From an uncultured Oscillospiraceae bacterium (GTDB lineage: Bacteria; Bacillota; Clostridia; Oscillospirales; Oscillospiraceae): a DNA stretch of 64,000 bases. This document shows positions 44,052-51,837 of this stretch, one piece after another. The notes beneath the pieces are model-generated. The model searched no databases. It saw only the letters and a program-made list of their open reading frames with translations, and had not been told where the DNA came from. The stretch covers positions 1 through 64,000 of the forward strand of contig CANQMW010000003.1 of the NCBI GenBank assembly GCA_947625045.1, in the 5' to 3' direction. Made by a program: the position numbers and the translations under genes. The number at the start of each line of letters is the position of its first letter. The stretch's first letter is position 1.

Positions 44052-44708
44052 ATGACCGACGCTGTGAGAGCCGACGTGCAGGTCCTCTGGGACTACATGC
44101 ACGTGGATATGGCCCCCGACAAGGCCAATGTCATCGTAGGCTTTGGCTGCTACGATGAGCTCATACCCCTCCGGGCGGCGGAGCTCTATAAGGCCGGATA
44201 CGCCCCTCTGGTGGTATTCTCCGGCGGTCTGGGGCGCAATACCGCGAGCCTCTGGCATGGCTCCGAAGCGGAGCGGTTCGCCGCCTTGGCCATGGACGCG
44301 GGCGTGCCGGAGAGCGCCATACTCATGGAGACCCGCTCCGCCAACGCCGCGGAAAATTACCTCTTCACCCAGGCGCTGTTGGCGGAGAAAAATATCCCTG
44401 CCGCCCATATCCTGGCGGTGCACAAGCCCTATATGGAGCGGCGGGTGTACGCCGCCGTGCCCATCTACTGGCCCGAGGCGGCCTTTACCGTCACCTCCCC
44501 CCAGGTCACCGTCGAAGAGCACATCGCCGCCGCCCAAAAGGCGGGCATGACGGAGAAGGGCGTCATCGAGACCATGGTGGGCGACGTGCAGCGCATGGCC
44601 CTCTACCCCTGCGCCGGGTACCAGATTCCCCAGTTCATCCCGCCCGCCGTCCGGGAGGCCTATGACCGGCTCACCGCCGCGGGCTATACCGGCCAGCTCA
44701 TCCAATGA
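44052..44708 (+). CDS. YdcF/DUF218-family protein
   Basis: 218 aa. DUF218 (SanA/ElyC/YdcF) fold: NVIVGFGCYDELIPLRAAELYKAG, then PLVVFSGGLGRNTASLWHGSEAERF and ILMETRSANAAENYLF, the conserved sugar-nucleotide-like pocket. YdcF binds S-adenosylmethionine in vitro, and relatives act in envelope synthesis. No signal peptide or membrane segment, so it is cytoplasmic. Follows the radical SAM gene by one base; the SAM theme shared by both is suggestive only. Confidence 0.85.
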   Translation: MTDAVRADVQVLWDYMHVDMAPDKANVIVGFGCYDELIPLRAAELYKAGYAPLVVFSGGLGRNTASLWHGSEAERFAALAMDAGVPESAILMETRSANAAENYLFTQALLAEKNIPAAHILAVHKPYMERRVYAAVPIYWPEAAFTVTSPQVTVEEHIAAAQKAGMTEKGVIETMVGDVQRMALYPCAGYQIPQFIPPAVREAYDRLTAAGYTGQLIQ

Positions 44709-44744
44709 CAGATACCACCGCCCTTTTGTTTCGGGACGGCGGTC

Positions 44745-44772
44745 TTGACTTTGGCTTAAAATGGATTATAAT
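44745..44772 (+). promoter_or_regulatory. Strong promoter of the 55-aa gene
   Basis: TTGACT (44745-44750), 16-base spacer, TATAAT (44767-44772), about 55 bases before the ATG. Confidence 0.85.
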
Positions 44773-44826
44773 AAATAATGTCCAATCTTATCAGCGCTTA
44801 TAGTCTATGAAAGGGGGCTGTGCATC

Positions 44827-44994
44827 ATGGCGGACGAGTACAAGAAACCGTATTTCATCCTGTTCAACGGTATCACGGACACGCTGGCGTCGCTGGATGC
44901 CGGTAAACTGGGCGAGGCGCGGGAGAGGCTCATCCGAGCCCAGCAAGAGGCAGAGGACGCGTACATCAGCGAGGAAGAAAACCAGGCAAGCTGA
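44827..44994 (+). CDS. Small conserved protein, 55 aa
   Basis: Encodes a 55-residue acidic protein starting MADEYKKPYFILFNGITDTL and continuing with a charged amphipathic helix (GEARERLIRAQQEAEDAYIS). This resembles a small helical protein seen often in Clostridia and their prophages (YFxLFxxITDAL then AKxxLIxAQQEAEExYIS); function unknown. AGGGGG lies upstream of the ATG, a strong promoter precedes it and a strong terminator follows, so it is a single-gene transcript. Confidence 0.8.
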   Translation: MADEYKKPYFILFNGITDTLASLDAGKLGEARERLIRAQQEAEDAYISEEENQAS

Positions 44995-45026
44995 AAGGCC
45001 GGGGGCGATGCCCCCGGCCTTCTTTT
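44995..45026. terminator. Bidirectional terminator
   Basis: A perfect 12-bp stem AAGGCCGGGGGC / GCCCCCGGCCTT with a GAT loop, then CTTTTT. Serves the 55-aa gene and probably also the convergent greA-like gene. Confidence 0.9.
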
Positions 45027-45530
45027 TCAGAACTTGCTGATCTCCATGGTGTCGTCGTCGGCGCCCTTCTCCACGGCCCGTATCTGGGCCCAGTAGCCGC
45101 CGTCGCCCACCTTGATGAACACCCGCTCCCCCGCCTTGTGGCCCAGCAGCGCCTGACCCACGGGGGACTCCTTGCTGATGCGCCCCTTCATGGGGTCCTG
45201 GCGCAGGGTGGTCACCAGGGTGATGGTCATCTCCTCGTTCCGGTCCTCGGTGAAGAGGGTCACCTTGTCGAAAAGCCCCACCTCGTCCTCGGCGCTTTCC
45301 TTTGCCTCGATGACCACCGCCGAGGCGATCATGCGCTTCAAATACCGGATGCGGCTCTCGTTCTTGTTCTTGGCCTGCTTGGCGGCCTTGTACTCGAAGT
45401 TTTCCGACAGGTCCCCGAACCCCCGGGCGGTCTGTACGTCCTCGATGAGCTTGGGGCGCAGCTCCGTCTCCCGGTAGTCTATTTCCTCCTGCATCTTGCG
45501 GATATCCACCGCCGTCAATTCGTCGTGCAT
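45027..45530 (-). CDS. greA: Transcription elongation factor GreA-like
   Basis: 167 aa, near the usual 158. Rescues backtracked RNA polymerase by stimulating RNA cleavage. The N-terminal coiled coil has the catalytic acidic tip FGDLSENFEYKAAKQAKNKNE (Asp and Glu at the tip), and the C-terminal FKBP-like domain has ISKESPVGQALLGHKAGE. The start at 45530 gives seven bases from GGAGG; an ATG two codons earlier is too close. Compared with standard GreA the middle section (ASAVVIEAKESAEDEVGLFDKVTL) is slightly expanded, so it could be a GreA paralogue. Confidence 0.88.
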   Translation of the reverse strand: MHDELTAVDIRKMQEEIDYRETELRPKLIEDVQTARGFGDLSENFEYKAAKQAKNKNESRIRYLKRMIASAVVIEAKESAEDEVGLFDKVTLFTEDRNEEMTITLVTTLRQDPMKGRISKESPVGQALLGHKAGERVFIKVGDGGYWAQIRAVEKGADDDTMEISKF

Positions 45531-45615
45531 GTGCATCCCTCCGCCCGTTACTTTAGTCCAGTTCGCCGAAAAAGTCAATCCGCCTTTGAGGGGCTTTTCC
45601 CCGGGCGGCGAAGTG

Positions 45616-45624
45616 TGCTATACT
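45616..45624 (+). promoter_or_regulatory. Extended -10 box just before folC
   Basis: TG-C-TATACT (45616-45624). The expected transcription start is 6-8 bases on, at or next to the A of the folC ATG (45631). No -35 and no ribosome site are visible, so the folC message may be leaderless. Confidence 0.5.
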
Positions 45625-45630
45625 GTGCCC

Positions 45631-46869
45631 ATGGATACAGATTTCCTCCAATTCTATAACGACACGCCCAAGTTCACCCACGCCCCCGGCCTTCATGTGA
45701 TGCGCGCCCTCTGCGCCCGGCTGGGGGACCCGCAAAAGAGCCTGAAGTGCGTGCACATCGCCGGGACAAACGGCAAGGGCTCCTGTGCCGCCATGGTGAG
45801 CGCCATGCTCCGGGCGGCGGGATACAGGACGGGCCTTTACACCTCTCCGGACCTGACCGGTCCCTGGGAGCGGATGCAGGTGGATGGAGTTTACATAAAT
45901 TTATCTGACTTTGCCCGCATCACCGAGCAGGTCAAGGCTGCGTGTCAAGGTTTGGAGGAGCCCTCCTACTTCGAGAAGATGACCGCCGCGGCGTTTTTGT
46001 GGTTTGCAGAGCAGAAATGCGACTATGTGGTGCTGGAGACGGGCCTGGGTGGGCGGCTGGACGCCACGAATATCATTGAAAACCCCGCCGTCTCGGTCAT
46101 CATGCCCATCGGCATGGACCACACCGCCGTGCTGGGCTCTACCCTCGCCGCCATCGCCGGAGAGAAGGCGGGCATCCTGAAGAGCGGCTGTCCCGCCGTC
46201 TCAGCGGTCCAGCCTCCGGAGGCCCTGGCGGTCATCCGGGAACGGGCCAAGGCGGTGGGCGCGCCTCTGCACGAAGTTGACATAATAAAACTCTCCTCCC
46301 TGTCCCGTTCTCCCGCCGGGCAGCGGTTCAACTACGGCAGACTGGAGGACGTCTTTCTGCCCCTGCTGGGCCGGCACCAGGCAGAGAACGCCTGCACCGC
46401 CATAGAGGCGGGCCGGGCCCTGGGGCTTTCTGAAGACGCCATACGGGCGGGTCTGGCGAACGCCCAATGGTCCTGCCGGTTCGAGCTCGTAAGCGCGGAC
46501 CCGCCCTTCGTCCTGGACGGGGCACACAACGGCCACGGAGCGGCGGCCTTGGCGGCGGGGCTCCGGGAGTATTTCCCCGGAACGAAGTTCACCATGCTCA
46601 TGGGCGTGATGGCGGACAAGCCCTGGCGGGAGATGCTGCGGCTTATGGAGCCCCTGGCCGCCCGGTTCATATGCATCGTCCCGGAGGGGCCCCGGGCCCT
46701 GCCGGCGGCGGACCTGGCCGCGGCCATAAAAACTGTCCCGGCGGAGACCGCCGATACCCTTCCCGAAGCGCTGGCGAAATGCCGGGCCTATGGCGGCCCC
46801 GCGTGCGCCTTCGGGTCGCTGTACTACATCGGCCGCCTGCGGGCGCTTTTAAAGGAGGAAACATCATGA
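45631..46869 (+). CDS. folC: Folylpolyglutamate synthase / dihydrofolate synthase
   Basis: 412 aa. Adds glutamate to dihydropteroate or folates, keeping them in the cell. The P-loop is VHIAGTNGKGS (41-51). ETGLGGRLDATNII and MPIGMDHTAVLG are family signatures, and the C-terminal domain has LDGAHNGHGAAAL. The start at 45631 lacks a ribosome site but is the first Met before conserved text (MDTDFLQFYNDTPKF). First gene of folC-fchA-folD; its stop overlaps the next start by four bases (ATGA). Confidence 0.93.
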   Translation: MDTDFLQFYNDTPKFTHAPGLHVMRALCARLGDPQKSLKCVHIAGTNGKGSCAAMVSAMLRAAGYRTGLYTSPDLTGPWERMQVDGVYINLSDFARITEQVKAACQGLEEPSYFEKMTAAAFLWFAEQKCDYVVLETGLGGRLDATNIIENPAVSVIMPIGMDHTAVLGSTLAAIAGEKAGILKSGCPAVSAVQPPEALAVIRERAKAVGAPLHEVDIIKLSSLSRSPAGQRFNYGRLEDVFLPLLGRHQAENACTAIEAGRALGLSEDAIRAGLANAQWSCRFELVSADPPFVLDGAHNGHGAAALAAGLREYFPGTKFTMLMGVMADKPWREMLRLMEPLAARFICIVPEGPRALPAADLAAAIKTVPAETADTLPEALAKCRAYGGPACAFGSLYYIGRLRALLKEETS

Positions 46870-47486
46870 GCATGATGAGCGATATGACCCTTTCCCAGTT
46901 CACGGAGGTCCTGGCCTCCAAGGCCCCCATCCCCGGGGGCGGCGGGGCCTGCGCCCAGGCGGGGGCCCTGGGGGCGGCTCTGGGGGCCATGGTGGGCGAG
47001 CTCACCCTGGGCAAGCCCAAGTACGCCGCCGTGGAGGAGCCAATGGCGGACCTGACGGCCAAGGCCAAGGACCTTTCCAAGAAGCTGCTGGCCCTCATCG
47101 ACGCCGACGCCGAGGCGTTTTTGCCCCTGAGCCGGGCCTACGCCATCCCCAAATACGTCACCGGCCGGGACGAGGAGCTGGAGCGGTGCACGCGCCTGGC
47201 CGCCCAGCCGCCCATGGAGATGGTGCGGCTCTGCTGTGAGGCCATAGAACTCATGGAGGGCTTCGCCCAGATGGGCAGCGTGCTGGCGGTGTCCGACGCC
47301 GCGACGGGCGCGGCGCTGTGCAAGGGCGCTCTTTACGGCGCGGCGGTGAACGTGAAAGTGAACACCAAGTCCATGACGGACCGGGCCTATGCCGACGAGA
47401 TGAACGGCGAAGTAGACCGGCTCCTGGCGGAGTACGGCCCCCGGGCCGACAAGGTCTTCAACGATATCTGCGGGAGGTATGCGTGA
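46866..47486 (+). CDS. fchA: Methenyltetrahydrofolate cyclohydrolase (FchA/FTCD_C family)
   Basis: 206 aa, the all-helical cyclodeaminase/cyclohydrolase fold. It converts 5,10-methenyl-THF to 10-formyl-THF. Signature IPGGGGACAQAGALGAALGAMV near the N-terminus. ATG at 46866 with AAAGGAGG upstream, overlapping the folC stop. Its frame stays open far back into folC, but that part is folC in another frame. Stand-alone FchA is typical of acetogens and purine or histidine fermenters. Formiminotransferase-cyclodeaminase activity (glutamate formiminotransferase partner) is possible, but no partner is here. Confidence 0.9.
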   Translation: MSMMSDMTLSQFTEVLASKAPIPGGGGACAQAGALGAALGAMVGELTLGKPKYAAVEEPMADLTAKAKDLSKKLLALIDADAEAFLPLSRAYAIPKYVTGRDEELERCTRLAAQPPMEMVRLCCEAIELMEGFAQMGSVLAVSDAATGAALCKGALYGAAVNVKVNTKSMTDRAYADEMNGEVDRLLAEYGPRADKVFNDICGRYA

Positions 47487-48343
47487 TGGCGGAACTGCTC
47501 AAAGGCGCACCGGTGGCGGAACATCTGGCGGCGGACACGGCGGCAAGAGCCGCGGCCTTGGCGGCCCATGGCGTGACCCCCACCCTGGCCATATTGCGGG
47601 TGGGCGAGCGGCCCGACGACCTCTCCTACGAAAAGGGCGCCATGAAGCGCTGCACCGCCGCGGGGGTGGCGGTGAAAAATGTAGTCCTCCCCCCGGACGT
47701 GTCCCAGGACGCGCTGATGGACGCCATCCGGGCCCTCAACGAGGATGATTCGGTCCACGGCGTGCTCATGATGCGGCCCCTGCCCGCGCCCTTGGACAAC
47801 GAGGCGGCCCGGCGGGCTCTGGCCCCCGCCAAGGACGTGGACGGCGTCACCGACGGCTCCCTGGCCGGGGTGTTCACCGGCTCCGGGGAGGGCTTTGCCC
47901 CCTGCACCGCCCAGGCGGCGGTAGACCTTTTGGACTATTATAAGGTTCCCCTGCGGGGCGCTCACGCGGTCATCGCCGGGCGGAGTCTGGTGGTGGGCCG
48001 GCCCGCCGCCATGCTGCTGATGGAACGGGGCGCCACGGTCACCATCTGCCACAGCGGCACTTCTGACCTGGCCGCCGAGACCCGGCGGGGGGATATTGTG
48101 GTGGCCGCCATCGGGAAGATGGGCTATTTTGGCGCAGAGCATTTCGCCCCCGGCGCGGTGGTGGTGGATGTGGGCATCCACTTTGACGAGACCACCGGCA
48201 AACTCCGGGGCGACGTGCACACCGACGAGGCGGCGGCCGTGGCCGGGGCTATCACGCCGGTGCCCGGCGGCCTGGGCGCCGTGACCACGGCGGTGCTTGT
48301 CAAGCACATCGTCCAGGCGGCAGAGAGGGCTACGCAGGTATAA
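47486..48343 (+). CDS. folD: Methylene-THF dehydrogenase / methenyl-THF cyclohydrolase
   Basis: 285 aa. Interconverts 5,10-methylene-THF and 10-formyl-THF using NAD(P). The conserved SYEKGAMKRC holds the catalytic Lys. The second signature reads LLDYYKVPLRGAHAVIAGRSLVVGRPAAMLL (given here across residues about 145-175), and PGGLGAVTTAVLV (normally PGGVGPMT) ends the fold. The Asp usual in the cyclohydrolase site (KDVDG) is present. ATG overlaps the fchA stop by one base, with GGGAGG upstream. Having both fchA and folD gives the cyclohydrolase step twice. Confidence 0.94.
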   Translation: MAELLKGAPVAEHLAADTAARAAALAAHGVTPTLAILRVGERPDDLSYEKGAMKRCTAAGVAVKNVVLPPDVSQDALMDAIRALNEDDSVHGVLMMRPLPAPLDNEAARRALAPAKDVDGVTDGSLAGVFTGSGEGFAPCTAQAAVDLLDYYKVPLRGAHAVIAGRSLVVGRPAAMLLMERGATVTICHSGTSDLAAETRRGDIVVAAIGKMGYFGAEHFAPGAVVVDVGIHFDETTGKLRGDVHTDEAAAVAGAITPVPGGLGAVTTAVLVKHIVQAAERATQV

Positions 48344-48350
48344 CGCGCCG

Positions 48351-48433
48351 ACCCGACGCGCGGCTGGAACCGGCAGTGTCCCGGACGCGGTTGGTGAGCG
48401 AAGCGAACTTTAGCGGCAGGGATACTGTCGGGC
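48351..48433. repeat. Intergenic repeat family B, copy 2
   Basis: Matches 42644-42726: CCCGAC end, CCGGCAGTGT, the GCGGTTGGTGAGCGAAGCGA core, then GATACTGTCGGG. Same orientation. Sits right after the folD stop, as copy 1 sits after rarA, so both are downstream of plus-strand genes. Confidence 0.75.
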
Positions 48434-48466
48434 CAGGCCGCGCTTTGCCAAGCCATAGGAGGTACC

Positions 48467-49855
48467 ATGACAAAGACCATCGAGAGAAACGAGATCGTTG
48501 AGGGCGTGATCTGGAAGCAGCTGCTGCTGTTCTTCTTCCCCATCCTCATCGGCTCCTTCTTCCAGCAGCTATACAACACCGTGGACACCATCATCGTGGG
48601 CCAGTACGTGGGCAAGGAGGCCCTGGCCGGCGTGGGGGCCACGGGCAACGTCATAAACCTCTGGCTGGGCTTTTTCATAGGTCTGGCCGGGGGCGCGTCG
48701 GTGATCATCTCCCACTTCTACGGCGCCCGGGATGAGGAAAGCCTGTCCAAGGCGGTGCACACCTCCATCGCCCTTTCCCTGGCCGGAGGCCTGGTCATCA
48801 TGCTCATAGGCCTCGCCACCGCGAAGGTGTCGCTGGAGATACTGGACGTGGCGGAGGAGGTCATGGACGAGGCCATGACCTACATCATCGTGTTCTACTG
48901 CGGCATGGTGGCCACGGTCATCTACAACGTGGGCACCGGCATCCTCCGGGCCGTGGGCGACTCCAAGCGGCCCCTCTATATCCTCATCGCCTGCTGCGTG
49001 GTGAACATCGTGCTGGACCTGCTGTTCGTGGTTGCGTTCCACTGGGACGTGTTCGGCGTGGCCCTGGCCACGGTGCTGTCCCAGGTGGTGAGCGCGGTGC
49101 TCATCATGGCCATCCTCATGCGGACCCGCGAGGGCTACCGGGTGGAGCTGAAAAAGATACGCTTTCACGGCGGCATGCTCCGGCGCATCATGCGCCTGGG
49201 CCTGCCCACGGGCATGCAGTCGGTGCTCTACACCATCTCCAACCTGGTCATCCAGGCGGCGGTCAACGCCTTCGGCACCGACGCCATGGCCAGCTGGTCC
49301 GCCATCAGCCGGGTGGACGGCTTCGTGTGGATGATCATGGGCGCCTTCGGCATCTCCGTCACTACCTTCGTGGGCCAGAACTACGGCGCGGGGCGCTATG
49401 ACCGGGTCCTGCGGGGCACACGGGTGTGCCTGGCCATGACGGCGGGGACCATTCTGGTGCTGAGCGTTCTCGAGATCGTCTTCGCCGGGCCCATCTTGCG
49501 CATCTTCACCGGCGACGAGGCGGTGGTGGCCCTGGGCACCACCTTCGTGCGGGTATGGGCCCCGGCCTACGTGGCCTATGTGTTCATCGAGATATACTCC
49601 GGCGCGGCCCGGGGCGTGGGCGAGGCACTGCCGCCTATGATCATAACCATCTTCGGCGTGTGCGTGCTGCGGCTCATCTGGATATGGGCGGTGCTGCCCT
49701 TCCACCGGACCCCAGCCATGGTGGCGGCCAGCTATCCGGTGACCTGGGGCATCACGGCGGCGGTGTTCATCGTCTACTACCTGCGCATGAACTGGCTGAA
49801 GCGCCACCTGCCCCCCGGCACGCCCCTGCCCGGCCGACGGGCAGCCGGCGCGTAA
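48467..49855 (+). CDS. MATE-family efflux transporter (second)
   Basis: 462 aa, about 12 membrane segments. N-terminal NEIVEGVIWKQLLLFFFPIL, then LYNTVDTIIVGQYVGKEALAGVGATGN, typical of MATE pumps of the DinF/NorM-like clostridial group. AGGAGG precedes the ATG. Single-gene transcript ending at the terminator at 49880. Only distantly like the MATE protein at 30961. Confidence 0.92.
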   Translation: MTKTIERNEIVEGVIWKQLLLFFFPILIGSFFQQLYNTVDTIIVGQYVGKEALAGVGATGNVINLWLGFFIGLAGGASVIISHFYGARDEESLSKAVHTSIALSLAGGLVIMLIGLATAKVSLEILDVAEEVMDEAMTYIIVFYCGMVATVIYNVGTGILRAVGDSKRPLYILIACCVVNIVLDLLFVVAFHWDVFGVALATVLSQVVSAVLIMAILMRTREGYRVELKKIRFHGGMLRRIMRLGLPTGMQSVLYTISNLVIQAAVNAFGTDAMASWSAISRVDGFVWMIMGAFGISVTTFVGQNYGAGRYDRVLRGTRVCLAMTAGTILVLSVLEIVFAGPILRIFTGDEAVVALGTTFVRVWAPAYVAYVFIEIYSGAARGVGEALPPMIITIFGVCVLRLIWIWAVLPFHRTPAMVAASYPVTWGITAAVFIVYYLRMNWLKRHLPPGTPLPGRRAAGA

Positions 49856-49879
49856 CGCAGGACCCCATGAAAGCTTAGC

Positions 49880-49918
49880 AACAGGGCGGGAGCATCTCAC
49901 CGATGCTCCCGCCCTGTT
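49880..49918. terminator. Bidirectional terminator
   Basis: A perfect 17-bp stem AACAGGGCGGGAGCATC and its complement with a TCACC loop, then CATCTTTTT. Ends the MATE gene and lies 21 bases past the stop of the convergent GH5-like gene. Confidence 0.92.
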
Positions 49919-49939
49919 CATCTTTTTGGCAGATGTCTC

Positions 49940-51595
49940 TTATTCGTATGCCTTTAAGAGCTCCGTCACGTCCTCGTTGACCCAATAGGGGCTGTCCTCC
50001 CACTGGGAGAAGTGCTCAAAGGGGATGGCGTTGTTCTCTCCGTTGAGCCACATCAGCTCCTTCGGCGCGAAAATGTTGTGCTCGCAGTTGTACATCCAGC
50101 CGATGTTGTGATCTTTCAGAATACTCAGCAGCATTTCGTGATACGCCAGATACTCCTCCACGCTGAGCGCCGTGGCGTCCGTGCCCACCTCCGTCTCGAT
50201 AAAGCCCACGTGATACTTCTCCGCGCACTCCACGAACCGCTGCATATAGCCCGCATAGAAGGACTCCCCGTCCAGGCTGTGTCCGGTCAGGTTCGTTACC
50301 GTCCCGTCGTCGCCTATACGAAACGTGGGAAACGGTTCCTCCGTCGTATAGCCGACCAGCGGCACGTTCACCTGTACACGCTCCCGGCCTGCCTGGGAAA
50401 GGTCCACAAGGATCAGCTCCACGTTATAGTCCTCTCCCACCGGCGCGACGGCGATCTCCTGTGTCCCCTCCGGGACGCTCGCTGTCAAGGTCGTGACGCC
50501 GTAGTCGTTCACAGCGGCCTCCGCGGGAACAGCCGCCCCGTCGCACCATATCTCCGGCGCCTCGCCGGCAAGGACATTGACGCAGGCCGTCACGGTCCCC
50601 TCATGGAAGGCGGTCTCCGCCTCCAGTTTCAGCGAGCCGTTCCCCGGCCAGAAGTAGCGGGGGATATACTCCATCGGCCAGTGGTGTTCCACATCCGCCA
50701 GCCCGAACCAGTCCTCCTCCGCGCCGGTGTGGTTATAGACGTGGGCGTGCAGGGAGAGGCAGCAGCCGATGGCCGCGAGCTGCTCTGGCACATTTTTGTC
50801 GTTATCGTTCACGATGACGATGCGGTCTGCCCGGTCCTCCCAGATGCTCTGGGCGATAGGGGCCAGAGCGTTGTAAAACCGGTCCATATCCGGGCCGCCC
50901 TCCGGCGTCATGCAGGACCCCTCCGCCTCCAGCTCAAAGCTGAGGGCTCCGCTGGGGATGTCCGCGTACCGCCGGGACAGCATCTTCCAGTAGGCGGCGA
51001 ATATCTCCTGCATCTCCGGGTCGGTGAACAGGGCGTCGTTATAGACGATATCCTCTTCCCACCGGTCTGTCCCGGCCATACCGGGCAGGCCCGTGATGCT
51101 GAGCATCAGGTGCACATCGTATTTCATGCACCAGCTCAGGAGCTCGTCCAGCTGCTCCAGCTCCGCCATGTTGATGCTCCACACGTCGTCAGGGTCAGAC
51201 AGATACGAAAAGCTGTACACGACCCGCACGCAGTTGAAGCCCTCTTCCGCCTGGTGGCGTATCTCGTCCTCCGTCCAGTACCGGCCGCCGGGGGTGTACT
51301 CGGCCCACCGCTCGTCAGGCTCAAAATTATAGAATATCTTGTTCTCAAGAATGAATCCCGTCCAATAGGGAAGCGCGCCGGCGGTGATATCCCCCAGCGT
51401 GCAGGCAGCGCGTATCTCGTCGGTGATGATGTCGGTGTTGTAGGTCCCCACCTCGTCCATGGGCAGATACCAGGGCTCTTGGGCCTGCACCGCCGTGGGC
51501 TCTATCCTGACCGCGTCATCCCCATAGGCGGCGCCGGCAAACACGCCCGCGAACAGCGCCAGCGCCAAAAACATGGAAAGCAGCTTTTTCATCAT
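49940..51595 (-). CDS. Secreted GH5-like (cellulase-superfamily) protein
   Basis: 551 aa. Signal peptide MMKKLLSMFLALALFAGVFAGAA. A (beta/alpha)8 glycosidase-like domain: HQAEEGFNCVRVVYSFSYL (117-132, normally G-x-N-x-hR-h-P), a mid-barrel strand ending SFELEAEG (219-226) where GH5 has NEP for the acid/base, and FIETEVGT near the C-terminus for the nucleophile Glu. The barrel is interrupted at about 330-430 by a beta-sandwich insert (GTVTACVNVLAGEAPEIWCDG). ATG or the next codon can start; GGAGG is upstream. The altered acid/base motif leaves activity uncertain: it may be a divergent glucanase or only a binder. Divergent from the IscU-like gene. Confidence 0.75.
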   Translation of the reverse strand: MMKKLLSMFLALALFAGVFAGAAYGDDAVRIEPTAVQAQEPWYLPMDEVGTYNTDIITDEIRAACTLGDITAGALPYWTGFILENKIFYNFEPDERWAEYTPGGRYWTEDEIRHQAEEGFNCVRVVYSFSYLSDPDDVWSINMAELEQLDELLSWCMKYDVHLMLSITGLPGMAGTDRWEEDIVYNDALFTDPEMQEIFAAYWKMLSRRYADIPSGALSFELEAEGSCMTPEGGPDMDRFYNALAPIAQSIWEDRADRIVIVNDNDKNVPEQLAAIGCCLSLHAHVYNHTGAEEDWFGLADVEHHWPMEYIPRYFWPGNGSLKLEAETAFHEGTVTACVNVLAGEAPEIWCDGAAVPAEAAVNDYGVTTLTASVPEGTQEIAVAPVGEDYNVELILVDLSQAGRERVQVNVPLVGYTTEEPFPTFRIGDDGTVTNLTGHSLDGESFYAGYMQRFVECAEKYHVGFIETEVGTDATALSVEEYLAYHEMLLSILKDHNIGWMYNCEHNIFAPKELMWLNGENNAIPFEHFSQWEDSPYWVNEDVTELLKAYE

Positions 51596-51646
51596 TCGAT
51601 CCTCCTTACAGCCTCGGCCTGCCTTACTGCCCGCTTTCTGGTATTT

Positions 51647-51683
51647 TGGGATATAATAGCGATTTCGTCGCTATTATATCCCA
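51647..51683. repeat. Perfect 16-bp inverted repeat carrying TATAAT on both strands
   Basis: TGGGATATAATAGCGA (51647-51662), loop TTTCG, then the exact complement (51668-51683). Each arm contains TATAAT read outward. It lies in the divergent region between the GH5-like gene and the IscU-like gene, overlapping the -10 of the former. Confidence 0.85.
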
Positions 51684-51701
51684 GCGCCCATAAAACCGCA
51701 A
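51673..51701 (-). promoter_or_regulatory. Promoter of the GH5-like gene
   Basis: Minus strand: TTGCGG (51701-51696), 17-base spacer, TATAAT (51678-51673). The transcript would start inside or just past the inverted repeat, with a leader of about 70 bases. Confidence 0.6.
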
Positions 51702-51734
51702 GTTCGGTCCAGGCCACACGGCTGCTGTTCATAA

Positions 51735-51763
51735 TTGACTTTATAGCCGGGAGATGGTATATT
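51735..51763 (+). promoter_or_regulatory. Promoter of the IscU-like/GGGtGRT operon
   Basis: TTGACT (51735-51740), 17-base spacer, TATATT (51758-51763), about 70 bases before the ATG. Confidence 0.8.
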
Positions 51764-51837
51764 TACTATATCTGTATACCCACCGGCGAGCGAGCTTGCC
51801 GGCAAGCTGAATCATATTTGACAGAAGGGAGAAAATC

